The notes beneath the pieces were generated by a model. That model searched no databases, was not told where the DNA came from, and worked only from the letters and a program-made list of their open reading frames with translations. From Icerya purchasi (Eukaryota; Arthropoda; Insecta; Hemiptera; Monophlebidae), in the NCBI GenBank assembly GCA_039619475.1, contig CM077115.1, forward strand, positions 300,081,756 through 300,145,755: a DNA stretch of 64,000 nt, written 5' to 3'. A program made the position numbers and the translations under genes. This document shows, in pieces, positions 23,452 through 36,036 of the stretch. The first letter of the stretch is position 1. Each line of letters starts with the position of its first letter.

Positions 23452-23545
23452 AATAAATCTTAATCTATAACGTTTTCCTCATCATTTTATATTTACCTCT
23501 CTGTCCGGGCCCGCTACATTAACTTGGGGGATCTGGAGCAAAAAT
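23452..23545 (+). other. Second possible LTR edge and primer-binding site
   Basis: AATAAA at 23452-23457, a CTACA end at 23514-23518, a short spacer and TGGGGGATCTGGAGC from 23525. It is followed by a visibly more GC-rich, CpG-containing leader-like stretch to about 24070. The arrangement resembles LTR, PBS and leader of an LTR retrotransposon, but no repeat of the LTR and no gag/pol were found downstream. Confidence 0.25.
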
Positions 23546-24379
23546 ACGAGCGGGGCCCTCTTAAAATTGATATGAATTCGGTATTTACCTGGCGCGATGA
23601 TGTCGAGCTAGAAATTATTCTCTTCGGTTAAAATCATTAATTTTCGATCTCTCGACAACAATCTTATTATTTATCGTCGTCCTTGAATACGGCCGGGATA
23701 TTTACACGGCCGAATTTGTAATTTCCGATTCTCGTCGAATTTCGGTAGTGTTAAGGGGTTGTGTAAGTGTCCTGATGTGTGTGGTCTGCAACAACAGGAT
23801 AGTGCCTGTCGGCCGCGTGAGCCGTGTGTGAAGATCAGATAGCGGCTATACAGTATTAATTGATAAGGATTTCGGTAATGTACCGCGTTAGTGTTTAGAA
23901 TAAAATATCGGGCGGATAGTTACCGTTTAATTGAGTACGAAACGAGTCGTCGTTCAACATCAGTTAACACTAGTCAAAAGCACGTTAACCTAGTCGCCGT
24001 ATTGTAATTTTTCGTGTGCGGCAATTTTGGCCGGATTTCTTACAAAACTCGTTTATTTTTACAGGTACGCGCGACCACAGTCAATTTTTATGTGAATTTA
24101 TGTTATTTTACCGCATATACGAAGCTGTTTTTGAGACCAGCTGTTTTTGAGACCAGCTGTTTTTAATTGAACTCGTGGTGCGGAGGGGCGGATTCGCAAT
24201 TATTTTTGATAAGTTTCCTGTGTGTTTATCTTATATGAAGATCAAGTCCTCTCACAGAAAAAGGATCGTCAACAATAATAATAATACATAATAGAAATTC
24301 ATTTCAAAATTTAAAAAAGTATTTTCCAAAAAATACATTGAATATTTTTCAAAACCCACTAACCCAGTGCAAGTAAATA

Positions 24380-24410
<31 letters not shown>

Positions 24411-25370
24411 TAAAAAATTAAATAAAAAATGAAATACTCCCATTAATCCTCATTTAGATTTTACATTGTAGATTTTAGACTTTATATTAAATAATGCAAA
24501 TTTACTATAATTAAAGGAAGTGTATAGCAAGTATGGTGTGAAGTGGGCCTGCGAGATGAATGTAAAATTAACTGATAAATTGTTTTTGATGTCTTTATTA
24601 TGATGATCCGGTCAATCAATTATCTTACGTACGATTTTTGTAACATTCGATTTTTTTACGCGTATAAAGATATAATATGATAGTTTGAAATATCGTTAAC
24701 AAGACGCTGTAATCTAGCGAGTTCTAACAAAGTGAAATCTATTCAAAGGTGGTTCTTTTGTGTAATTTTGCGTCTTAAATGCGAATGATTAAAACGATAA
24801 TAAAATAGTTCTTAAATGATATTTTTATGTATAATTAAAAATAAAAAGTTTTTAGATTGTTTAAGAATGAAGCAAAGTTACCTTAAGCGGGTCAGAAAAA
24901 AGACAAATTAAAAAGTTAAAAGAGAAATAGAAAATTCAGGAGGTCGAAGAACATTAGATCAGTTTGGTATATCTAACATAAATAAAGATAGTAATCAGAA
25001 TGAAGTAAGTCATTTTAAATCAGCCAAACGAAAATTGTTTAGAAGAACAAAATGATAAAAATACAACTTTAAAGGAAAAAAATGATCGTTAAATAGAAAA
25101 TGTAAATTCAGATATTTTATTAAAAGGAACTCGAAGAATACATAATGATCCTGGCACATGGAAATATATTTCCTCGCAAGAACGAGACTTGATTACTTAA
25201 AAGGTCCTCCGAACCATCCATCAAACTTTCCTACAAACTCATCAAATCGCAAATTTCCAATAGAAATATTACAAAATGGAGAAAAAGTTATTCGAGACTG
25301 TTTGGTTTGGAGTTACTTCATGTCTAGATTGTTTTGTTTTCCGTGCTGTTTATTTCGTTCGGTTGATTCA
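23546..25370. other. No gene recognised; short repeats only
   Basis: 23546-24070 is CpG-richer than its surroundings. Then AT-rich sequence with a three-unit 16-bp repeat (24122-24163, AGCTGTTTTTGAGACC) and an ATA microsatellite (24381-24408). The remainder to 25370 shows nothing. Confidence 0.4.
24381..24408. repeat. (ATA)n microsatellite
   Basis: Nine uninterrupted ATA units. Confidence 0.95.
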
Positions 25371-25379
25371 AAGTACATC

Positions 25380-26010
25380 TAAGTTTGTCATATGAAAGGT
25401 AGCGGTTATAACGATAATTGAAGAAAATTGTGCGAAAAAGTTCCACGCCACAAAAGTAATCCCTGGCACATTAATAATTTTATCCTTTGTCGGAAGATAA
25501 AAAGAATAATCTTGTAACTGCATCATAAGTACAGAAGGAATACTGTAACGAGTATTGAGTTGAAGCAAATTAGAATATAGTATCGATTGTTCATGCAATA
25601 AAGGGAAGCGTACTCGAAAAAGGAATGGTTAGTGTCACATATATATTTATTATCTGGCGAGTAGTGAAGGAGGCAAATTGAAAATGAAGAAATAGAGAAA
25701 CAGTATCGAGAAGCAGGAAGCAAGGAATGGTTAAACTGGAGGAGGCAACATATGAATGTAATGCGAGTTGCAGCGAAAAAAGAAAAAAGTTACGGAACTA
25801 TGGAAGAAAAGGTTGGATAGAAAAATAGAAGGAGCGCGGCGGGAATTATACATGTCCGACCAAAATTTAAAGTGTGTTTTTTTTGGAAAGAAAAAGAATA
25901 TTATTGGCCGGATATCGTAATTGCTAAGTCTGCTAGATGGTCAACTTTTTCATTTCCTTCAATCTCGACATGGCTTGTGGTGCTCATAGAAAGTCTGTTT
26001 AACAGGGTGC
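25380..26010 (-). pseudogene. I-type LINE remnant: RNase H end and C-terminal tail
   Basis: In minus sense from about 26000: STTSHVEIEGNEKVDHLADL (the HxGIxGNExxDxLA block, with TTSH for PSH), then FWSDMYNSRRAP near 25880. Then come a decayed zinc-tail region and NHSFFEYA near 25640 (NHIFFECA in the related copy at 56.4 kb). Same family as the 13.8-16.1 kb element but from its 3' end. Stops are frequent. It lies tail-outward next to a plus-strand LINE starting about 26045. Confidence 0.68.
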
Positions 26011-26044
26011 AAATACAGTTTTAGCTTAGAAACAATGGATCGAA

Positions 26045-27854
26045 TGCAAAGAATTATAGAATTAAAAAAAGGAGACAGTACGAACTGCAAACATTATTCC
26101 ATTGCTCAAACCTGTAAAAGACCGCTTCGAAGTTAATAGTTACCGTCTTATCTCATTAATTAGTGCTATGAGAAAATTAATGGAAATAAAAATAATAAAT
26201 AACAGATATCGAGAAGATGGAGAACTGAAAAGCCCAATGCAATTTGGATTCGGATCAAATAAAAGTACAATAGACTCCTTAAAATATATATGCAAATGAT
26301 CTGTAAACAAACAATACACGGAGATTATTAGTTTCGACCTTGAAAAGGCTTTCACCGAATCTATTTAGCAACCTGTCAAAATGGGGTGTAAAAGGGGTCA
26401 CCAAGCAATATTTATAACCGAATTTTTATAGAATAGAACGTTTCAAGTAAGGTTAAGCAATATAGTGTCCGAAAAACAGACGCTTTGCAAATGGTACACC
26501 GCAAGGCTCTATCATTAGCCGGTCTTTATTTATTATTGGAATCGACGAAATATGTGTAAATTTCTTAAATTCTCCGGATTAACTCTCTTCGCTGATAATA
26601 TAATAATTTACCTATCGACTAATAACGTAAAACCCATCGAAACAACTGCTCAACATACCTTCAACGAACTTGTATGGACAGAAACTCAACGATTAACATT
26701 TCCGGAAAACAGAATAATGCGTCACAGTCGGAGTATAACGCTTACTACCGCTACCTTGCAATATTTGGAAAAACCATAAAAACTTCAAACAGTATAAAAA
26801 TTTTAGGAATAATTTTTGACAGGAAATTAAATTGGTCAATTCTCATATTCAGTTACTACAGATGAAATTCTACGAAGTATTAAACATATTAAAAACGGCG
26901 GCCCACCCACGCAAGACGAAGCGCAGATAAAATATCACACTACTAATGCTATATAGTGAAGGAGACAGAGAATTAAAAAAGCTGGATATAATCACAGCTA
27001 TGCGCTACGTCGTAGGAAGTCTCAGATCTAGCCCTATACCGAGCTTACTCGCGGAAATCGACCTACTCACTTTCGGACTGCCGGAACCTCCTTACGTTAT
27101 CGGATACTTTGTAAAGCTATCGTTCTTCTTGCGTAAGACAACGTACAAAAAAGCAATTGACCCTGACTTCCTCGAATGATATAAGTCAAAACTCACGATA
27201 CCTCGATCGGTAAGCGTAAGAAGCAAAATCCTATGCGCCGAATTAAACATCACGCTACCCGACATTACACATAGAAATATACAATCATCTAACTCTAACA
27301 ATACCACCTTAAAGCACATCGACGCCGACCTATACAGAAAAGTAACGGATCGTTGGAAAGCAGAATGGGAACCGCGTTTTTGTGGAACCAAACTGTATGC
27401 TGTTAAACCGCTAAAACTGGCGAACGTCGTTTCGTCAATACAAACGAAGTCGTAATAGTTCTTTTAAAAAATTGGACACACCAGAGTGACGCATAACTAT
27501 CTTCTTCAAAACACCGAACTGCCTATCTGCTTAGAATGTCAGGGTCGACTGTCCATACAGCACACATATTAAATTGTCATAGCAATAATTTAAACATTAA
27601 TTATATATTAGCTGATAATGAAAATAATATTAACACCTTACTAAACTCCCTGAAATCGTGTAATATTTATAATAATAGCTTACACGGTGATGACACAAAT
27701 GACTAAGTTGTCAAGCGTCGTTAAATAATAAATAGTTCAGTCAAGCATGATATTTCATGCGCTCAGGGTTACTCCGTATGTTAAGTTAACGATAACTATA
27801 ATTTATATTTACATAATACTAAATTCAAAAAAAAAAAAAAAAAAAAAAAAAAAA
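26045..27854 (+). mobile_element. Plus-strand LINE remnant with RT, zinc tail and poly-A
   Basis: Reads, with frameshifts: YRLISLISAMRKLMEIKI (RPISL block), MQFGFGSNKSTIDSLKYI, NGTPQGSIIS (PQG motif, 26495-26525), SGLTLFADNIIIYLS (FADD changed to FADN, 26570-26610). Next are SIKILGIIFDRKLNWS (thumb), RSSPIPSLLAEIDLL, YRKVTDRWKAEWEP, and GHTRVTHNYLL with PICLEC and QHILNC (27480-27570). It ends in a 28-base A run, 27827-27854. The RT runs almost directly into the tail with no RNase H blocks visible between 27180 and 27290. The catalytic motif is mutated and it is inactive. Confidence 0.8.
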
Positions 27855-27859
27855 GAAAT

Positions 27860-29090
27860 TTGATTTTTCCGCTGCAAAGAGGAAAGGGAACGTACTTTTT
27901 GGGGATTTTTTGAACTTTTCGTCAACTTCAAAAGTTTCGTTAAAGAAATGACTTATGAGTTCGTTCCCGTCAAATAGCGCGATCTTTTCAACGATATATC
28001 ACATTCTTAGGAAAAAAAGGAAATATTTTTTTCAAAATCTTCGAGCTTTCAGCGCCCCGAGGGCCGAATTTTAAAATTGGAAACTCGGATGTTCTAAAAT
28101 GGAGAAGTATACGGGGATGCGTATTTTTTTAACCTTGTTCAAAATTTTTAGCTATAATACGCGGGTCGCAAAGGGGAACCTACATATCAGTGTATTCGCG
28201 CTTTGTTGCACTGTTCGTTAACTTTGAAACCTTCGTTAAGGAAATGAAATACCGGTTTGTCACCAACAAATAGCGATCTTTCCGATGATATATCACACGA
28301 CTGGAAAAGAGAATAGGTTTTTGAAAGGTTCAAGCTTTCGGTGTTCCAGAGATCCGATTTTAAAGTTGGAAACCCATATGTTTCAAAGTAAAGAAATACA
28401 CAGGGATGCGCATTTTTTTAACCCTGTTCAAAACCTTTAGCTGTAATACATGAGCCACAAGCGGGGGCTACACGTCATTTTTCGTGCTTTTTTGAACTTT
28501 TAGTAAACTTCAAATGTTTCGTTAAGAAAATGAAATACGGGTTCGTTCCGTCAAATAGCGCGATCTTTTCAACAATATATATCACATTCCTAGAAAAAAA
28601 GGAAATAATTTTTTAAAAATCTTCGAGCTTTCCAAGCCCCAAGGAGCTAATTTTAAAGTTAGAAACCTAGATGTTCCAAACCAAAGAAACATACATGTGA
28701 ATGTTTTCATCCTTGTTCAAAATTTTTAGCCATAATACTCGCGTCGCAAATAGAGAGCTACATATTAAAACTCGCGCTTTTTTGATCTGTTCGTAAACTT
28801 TGAAAGTTTTGTTAAGGAAATGAAATACGGTTTTGTTCACGACAAATAGCGACCTTTCCAACGATATATCACATGTCCGGAAGAAAAAAAATATGTTTTT
28901 CCATAATTTCGAGTTTTCGGCGACCCGAGGGTCTAATTTTAAAGCTGGCAACCTGGATGTTCCGAACTAGAGAAATATACGTGGAAGCGCATATTTATAT
29001 TACCGTGTTAAAAATTTTTAGCTATAATACTCGTGACCCTAAGGGGGGGGATGTCATTTTTCGCGCTTTCTTGAACTTTTAGGCAATTTT
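27860..29090. repeat. Satellite: four-plus tandem copies of a ~289 bp unit
   Basis: The block TTTTTAGCxxTAATAC followed by CGxGxCGCAA-like text recurs at 28148, 28437, 28726 and 29018 (spacings 289, 289, 292), with an earlier decayed copy of the same point near 27866. Other phase-locked marks: AAATAGCG-(CG)ATCTTT near 27976, 28268, 28554 and 28845, and ATATATCACA shortly after each. Units differ by many substitutions, so the array is old. It starts right after the LINE poly-A run. Confidence 0.9.
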
Positions 29091-29384
29091 ACATAACTTT
29101 TGAACCGTAATTTTTTTATTTTATAAAAGAGCACTCTTGCATTTTATTTTATATTTTGAATTTCAGCTTTGTGAGTTTATCGGGCGATGAATTATGATTT
29201 TTTAAGAGTGATTTTTGAGGTCGTTTTAAATACCATATTATATACTTTTGATTGAGTTTTTTGCCGCCCAGGATAATCGGTCATCTTGAAATTATAGGTC
29301 GTTTTAAGGAGAATTTTAATTATAATATATGTTTCAGATTTCGAAATTAATAAGTCGAACCGTTCGTGAGTTATGGATTTTTAT

Positions 29385-29486
29385 TTGATATTTTTTTTGT
29401 CGTTTCTGAACCATCTTATTAGGATTCCATACACATATAATGTACGGAATCGTAATAAGATGGTTCAGATACGATAAAAATATCAA
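29385..29486. repeat. Hairpin with ~46-bp arms
   Basis: Arms 29385-29432 and 29442-29486 are imperfect reverse complements: TGAACCATCTTATTA against TAATAAGATGGTTCA, with flanking TTGATATTTTT/AAAAATATCAA also paired. Lies just past the satellite array and could be the palindromic end of a MITE. Confidence 0.8.
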
Positions 29487-31200
29487 ACAAAAAAAAAAAA
29501 ACATCAGAAATAATTAAAAATAATTTTGGGGAAATAAGTAAAACCGAAGGAAAATTCCCTATAACAACTGAGGTCTGCCTTTTCCACTATTTCTAAAAAT
29601 GTTCTCAACTGCATCGATGGCGATTAATATTTCAGGCAGCGCATGAACTTTTTGCACATCCCTACGGATCTTAACCATGTTTTCGGATTTTTGAATGTTT
29701 AAAATGTTTTTTTTATTTCACAATTTTTTAATGTAATACTTAAATGTTTTGTCTCGTTAATAATCGGCTTTTCCAAGAGTAGCAAAAACTTTTTAATTAA
29801 CGTTTTACGGTCTTAAATATTCATTATCTTCATTCGAATCTGTGTATTTATCCATGTTAATAGATTTGTGAATAGCGTTCTATGCAGGTTTCAAGTTCTT
29901 CTTCTTCCTGTACCATATTGAAAGACGTGAAATTTTAAACGTGTAGTATTATCGCACGGGAGGACTGGACATTTTTAAAATTTAAAATACTAAGAAGACT
30001 TTTCTTTTTGCCATTTTTTTAGTTGTAATTTTATTAAAATTAATTTCCTCGAAATATTCGGATAGAATAGCAATACTGATGATACGCGTTATATTTTATG
30101 TTTTACACAAAAGTTTGTTAAATTAATTTCCGGAAAATATTTCCGTTTTTAAGTAAAAACTCGCGAATTCGTCCGCATTATAAGCGAATTATTCCCTGAA
30201 AAAATTTACGCTTTTGGAGTCACGGTTTGGCAGATAGCGAATATCGGCTGAGGCTCAGTTCGGGAACTAAAAGTTTAATGAAAACGAAACGGTCTCCATG
30301 AAGGCAATGTCGCGAACGTTTTTTGGCTTGGACACTTTTCGCCGACTGCTATATCATCATGTAGGGTAGTTTTACGCGAGAAATAATGACGTTGTTTTGT
30401 TGTTCGTTTTTGAATTTCGAATAAAAGAGATTTTTTCTGTAATTTCTTCTTTTAGACGATAGGAATATTGTGTTTTTATCGGAAAATAGCGAATCAGATC
30501 AACGGCGCGCAGCTAGAAATGAAACGCATTAGGTCTTCGCCCGCTTTAAGCATATGTGAAGTATAGGATTGAATTTTCATAACTGAAAAGTATTATCAAA
30601 GCTGCGGGGCTTGTCAATTTAAATTTTGCCCTATATTTTGGCGGAGGCGGTTTCCTTTTATCTTCAATCGGTTTAACGGTACCACTTTTTTCTACATGGC
30701 AGCTGACATGCTGCTTCATGGAGGGGTAAAACGCTCTGTGTACATGAAACGAGGAAAGTTTCGAATTTAATATGTAAATCTTATTTGCGTCGAAAAAGCT
30801 ACGTAATACCTTTTTCAGCACGAATTGCATCCTCTTTTCTCCATCTACCTCTTTTTTTCGTTAACACGGCGGTAGATTTAAACTTTTTGTAAAGGTCATT
30901 TTTCAGGTTTTTCCGTTTGTTTTCCAACTGAAAAGGTCGCGTTTCTTTACTACGTTTTATTATTAAACTTTTTCATTTACAGGGGACTTAACACAGTAAG
31001 ATACAGGAGCTTTCCATTCCGACTAAACTTCTTAATTATTTCGCATTAGGTAAATTTTTGTTACATTTTGTATATTTGCTCGAACATTTTCGATGTCTCA
31101 GTATCGTCGTATTGTGTTCCCTGTCATCGCAGAATACGAACGCTTCCACGCCTGAAAGTGCGAATTCGAAACTTTTATCAAAAAGTTTCGACACGTGTAT
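29487..31200. other. No gene recognised
   Basis: A minus-strand frame 30830-30546 (94 codons) contains HVHRAFYPSMKQHVSCHVEK and PPPPKYRAKFKLT, and just upstream in another frame ENKRKNLKNDLYKKFKST and KKRGRWRKEDAIRAEK. These look protein-like rather than random and may be an old transposase exon, but I cannot name a family. The rest shows nothing. Confidence 0.3.
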
Positions 31201-31460
31201 AACGTTGCGAACTATGCGCTAGTTTCTTAGTATATGCGGTCTGCGACAGAAGTTTGCCCGCACTGTCTGTCCATTACTGCCGGCAGCCTGAGCAGAGAGA
31301 AGTCTTACGGAAAGGTCCCGCTGGGAGTGAAGCAGTGCTCAGGCTAGAGATATTCGATCGCCTTCTAAGCAGGTAGCCCCGTTAATCAGTCTTTCCTTAC
31401 CGGTGATCTAGAGGCTACTACGACCGTATATACTCGTTCTAGTCAGCAAGCCGCCTTGTT
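31200..31460. other. GC-richer island with a stem-loop
   Basis: Visibly richer in G, C and CpG than its surroundings. GCCTGAGCA (31286-31294) pairs with TGCTCAGGC (31336-31344) across a 41-base loop. A TATATAC (31421) sits upstream of a TCAG-type initiator (31442). Could be a promoter or 5' exon of an unseen gene, or just an ancient insert. Confidence 0.3.
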
Positions 31461-33050
31461 TGTCGTCGTCGTTTTATGTGAAACCATGTGACACTGTCAC
31501 GTTGTTACAATTTCCGCCATATATTTCTTTTTCTTTTTTCTTTTTTTTAGTATTTTCCGGAAGATTTGTTGTTTCCATTTTGTTATTTTTCATCTAGTCA
31601 AAGACCCTCTTGTGATACGTTTGCGATTCCGCATCGATGAAGTAGAAACTGTTACCGGTGTCTTAAAGAAAATTATGATATATTTAATGAGTTTTGCATC
31701 GGCCGGATTTTTATATATATATTTTTTTTTTTTTTTTGTAATATTTCATAAATAAACAACATTTAGACGTGCGTTCGCGGTAACAATTCCTCGAGGGGGA
31801 AATCTCGCATCCACCGATTCATAAAGAATCTGTTCGTTGCATTTTTGTTTTTTTTCCCTCCGAGAGCCGATTTTTAAAGTACAAGTCTAATGCTCTTCAC
31901 CTTTTTTTTTTTTGTTTTTTTTTTTTTTAATTTTTAAATAATCCACTAGTGCCGGGTCCCAATTTATAAATAATCAGATTCCTCTTAACCTGTTTTGGCG
32001 AATAAATATAAAACCCGAGAAGCGAGAGAAGCACCGAATTTACAAACAGGAACAGGGAAGAACAAATCTTCAAATTCGTATCAAGTATCTCCCAAAATAA
32101 ATAGTGAATTCATAACGATATATATTATATTACATATATATATATATATATATGTAAGAAGAATTCCATTTGCTTTGTCGCAAAGGAGCAATATTGTAGA
32201 CCTTTAAAAAATTCTTAATGTTTTTTAACGCCAGTTATAGTCAAGGATTTTGCTGTACCCTTAATCTTTTTCAAGTACATCTTTATGGCATTATTTAACT
32301 GTAAACCAAGCAAGTGAAACAATTTTCCCTCCTTTTAATTCGGTCTGTGTTTCTCAGGAATAAAATGCCGAGTTCCACAGTTCAAGGGTTCCTACTATGC
32401 GCTGAAATCTTCAGTTCCACACCGAGCCTTAATTTCTGTTTGCAGACACTCTACATCTAAGGAGCACTTCAAATTTTAGAGTTAGAATTTTTCGGCAGGA
32501 GTAGTACTTGCACGATATTTTTAACTTTCTCGCTGCAGCTGTTAGTTTTTTCTATTTTCACTAACGACATCGGTGGTTCATCCAATTAAATGTACATTGC
32601 CGGTTGTTTAACAACATTTCCGATATTAAAAGTACCACAAATCGTATGACACACATGCAAAGATTTAGTCGTGTTAATCGTTCGTGCATTTTCGCGGATG
32701 GGATTCAAAAAATTGTTTCGTAGAAATACCGCACGCATAAATAAAAACAATTCACTCGTTCAATTCGTAAGGGAAAAGAATAGAAAGTGATTTTTCTTTG
32801 TATCTGTGTATAATTTGTTATTTTTGGAAAAAAATCACCGAACTGATTTGATGTAAATTTTCCCGACGAGCTTTTAAGTAAAAATATTTATCGTTTTACT
32901 TTCATTTTTTGTTTCGTAGATTGAAATGAAGTGGTAGATTAGAGATATCGTTTAATTTTTGTTACGGTAATTATTTTTATTGTAAATAACGAGCTTGTTA
33001 GAACAAAACTATTATTTATCTATTTATTATTAAAAAAAAAAAAAATAAAA
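31461..33050. other. No gene recognised; simple repeats
   Basis: T runs at 31719-31737 and 31903-31928, a (TA)n run at about 32132-32153, and an A run at about 33030-33042. No coding similarity. Confidence 0.5.
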
Positions 33051-33059
33051 TAAACAAAA

Positions 33060-33620
33060 CAAAAAACGGTTCTTTACTCATTGGGCCATAAGCAACCGGC
33101 GGAGACTACGAGCGGTATTAGATTAGTTGTAGAAGTGTTTAAGGTTTTCCAAAAAGAGGAAGAGGTTGTCGAGGTGAGTTAAGTCTTCAGAAAGAATTTC
33201 GGGGAAATTCAGTGCGGAAAATTAAGAGAGGATCTTTGAGGATGAAGTGAAGGACACGATATAATAATATGTGCGGTATGTTGAGAAGGTAGTTTTGACG
33301 ACAGAAGGGACATGTGGGAGGATCAAGACGTTGTATTAAGTGAGAATGAGTGAGAGCGGTATGGGAGATTCGAGGTCGGGTAAAGATAATGTTCTTCTTT
33401 TTGAATCGGAATGGACTGGAAACAGGACGGACTAAGGTATTAGGTTTGTCGATTAGATAGTTGAGATGACCGAGACTGTTGCCAGGAATCGGAAATCAGG
33501 TACTTCATTTAGGATTTGATGTCGAAAGAAGTAGACAGAAAGGTAATTTCAAGAAGTTAGGAAGCGTTCCTGACTGCTTGGTCAATGGTTTCATTGCTAG
33601 AGTCTTTCAAAACTAGTTAA
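33060..33620 (-). pseudogene. LINE 3' remnant: end of RNase H and zinc-binding tail
   Basis: Minus-strand frames give RRFKKKNII-type linker text, then RPRISHTALTHSHLIQRLDP, PPTCPFCRQN, and IPHILL (33370-33240). This is the RxGHTxLTHSHL and CxxC...H tail of RNase-H-bearing LINEs (compare 19.7-20.1 kb and 42.2 kb). DQAVRNAS near 33580 may be the last RNase H helix. Several frame changes. The expected poly-A on the left is not clear; an A run there is on the wrong strand. Confidence 0.65.
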
Positions 33621-35519
33621 ACGTACTTTGTGCACAAATTCTACAGAACTTTTGCTCAATCTCTTTGAAACCGATTTTAACACTAATTTCAAATTATTAT
33701 TCCGTTTATTATTTCCCTTTACATGCGACTTTCGACAGCTTTTTTTCGGTCTTTCGTGTCAAATATATTTCAAGTATAACAATTGTCGACATGTTTTTAT
33801 TATTTTTTTCCCGCAATACTATCTAGCATCTTAATATAAACTGCAAAATTCACCGGTTTATTTGTTTTGAGTATTTCCTTAAAACAATAAAAGGCAGAGC
33901 AGAGCCCTTAAAAGAGCTATTTAGAAGATGCAATCGGAGTAACAATCAAACGAGAGAGAAAGATGAGATTGAAAAGTACGCTAAACGATAGGTACTACGA
34001 GCGAGACGTGGTAGAAGCGGATAACAAATGATAACGAAATAAGTAAATAAAAAACAATGAAAAGCGATATGGGAAATTAATTATATCAACCGTGCATAAA
34101 TTTTCGGATAATCTCTCTTAATAACGCCGGGAAATATAAAAATACCGGCTCCTACGGATGTTATAGCCTTAGCGAATAGAAAGTTGCCTATAGTTATATT
34201 GCTTTACGCTTGAAGTTAAATAAATACAAATAATAATTAAAATTAATTATTATAATTATTATTTGCATTTTAACGACTAACCTTTCCTTTTTTTTTTTTC
34301 ATAATTACTGTCATTGTAGTTTATAAAATATGTTCTGCTGTTAGGAAAGATAAAGAAAGGTTCATATAGTTCACGTACTATCCGTAAGAGTTCGTTTAAA
34401 GCAGACAATATTACGTAATGTACTTTTGCTGACGAATAGAGGCTGCAAAGTACCATTTTGCAAATTCTAGGCATTCATTAGTGCGAATACTTTATGGATT
34501 ATCTAACAATTTTGTTTTAAGCGAATGAATTTAAATAATGCGTTATCAGACAAAAAATTATCAGCCGGTTGCTGTATATTTTTTTCTCCGGAAAATAAGA
34601 TTACCTACAGATAGAGATATGGATAATTATTATTTTTTTTTTTTGGTCCGACTCCCGTCATTAGCCAGTTTTCCGAATCTTTAGACTTTTAAATATTTCT
34701 CTGATTTTTCTCCACTAAGTACTGACAATGGTTCATTAACGATCATCCTTGTCGAAATTATTAATGTTTTCCAATTATTCAAGCATAAGTATATTAAACA
34801 ATCTCTTCCTCATATATGATAGTTTAAAGCTCCCTCCTCCTCTTTACATTTTTCGCGTATCAGATCGCTCTTCATACTCACTCTAAATAAATGGCTAATC
34901 GTACTGCAATGCCCATTTCTCATTCATATTAATTTTACAATATAGCCTGTTTCTAATCTTCTCTTTACATGTAACCACGGTTTAGTGGATGTTTTATTTT
35001 AGATGTATATGGTCATATACGTTACATTTAATTTCATTATTTTTTGAGTATTCTTTACCTCGCTGAATCTGAATCTGTTCTTTAATATACAGTATTGTCT
35101 TTCTCCAGTTAACCCCTTATTATGAATTATTAGATAATTATCCGCCCGTGTCAATCTGTCAGCCACCTCGTTTCCAAATATATCACACAGTGAGCTGGAG
35201 CCCGCTTAAACTTCCCGCTGCTCGAACTTGTTGTCAGTAATTAGTTAGTATTATCCATCTTTTATGTTAGAACTAATAAAAAATTCCTCTATTTGATGGG
35301 TTTAACGAAATATCGTTATAATGTTGTTTGTGGCTAAGTCAACTATACCGCAATATTTAAACAGCTGCGTTTCGCCAGAGAATTAGCGGACGATACCCAA
35401 TTTTTCTTTTTAAATATAGTCAATATAAAATTTTTATTCTTTTTCCATTATTTTGGGCTAGGCTTTCTGGTATCAACGCAACGAAGAAATACATTCCAAT
35501 ATTAAATATTCCATGGATC
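33621..35519. other. No gene recognised
   Basis: AT-rich sequence with scattered short frames but no motif, array or recognised repeat copy. Confidence 0.5.
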
Positions 35520-35645
35520 AATGAAGTCATAATATTGCAGAAGCTTACGAACACCGACTTCACAGTCACCCAAATGTAGAGTCCTTAGAACTGCTACTTC
35601 TTATGATGACTTTAGGCGCCTTGTAAGCTGGTCACCTAATTTATT
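35520..35645 (+). pseudogene. Jockey-like RT C-terminal scrap
   Basis: Reads IAEAYEHRLHSHPNVESLEL then, after a frameshift, YDDFRRLVSWSPN. It corresponds to the last 40 or so residues of the Jockey ORF2 C-terminus in the copy at 8 kb (IAEIRRYALRHIDRLHRHPN). Followed by GT/TA-rich 3' UTR-like sequence to about 35850. Confidence 0.6.
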
Positions 35646-36036
35646 CTATAATGTACTCTCGTATGTATGTAACTTATTGGTATGTGCATATACTTGGTGT
35701 GCGTGCGTGTGAGTATTTATATGCGCGTATGGGTATTTATATATAAATCTATATATTAGGAGTTATGTAATTGTACATAGTTTCTACTCTGTTCATGTTA
35801 CAAATTGGTTAGATTAAGTTTTGTAACATTATTTCAAAAGTAGTGCTAATTTATTTACTCTAATAAGATTGTACTAAAATATACGTGTAAGAAAAAAAAA
35901 TATATATATATTTTGGGCTGGTCAATGTCGCACGCGTTTTTATCCATCATTATGAGGAAAGTACTCTTCGGAAAACCTAACAAATAAGGTAACTCAAAAT
36001 AGAAAAAGGGAGAAGGTATGAAACCTAACAGGGAAA

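Noticed and set aside
33029..33060. A-rich run beside the 33 kb LINE tail as its poly-A
   Set aside because: It is on the plus strand while the LINE reads minus, so it cannot be that element's tail.
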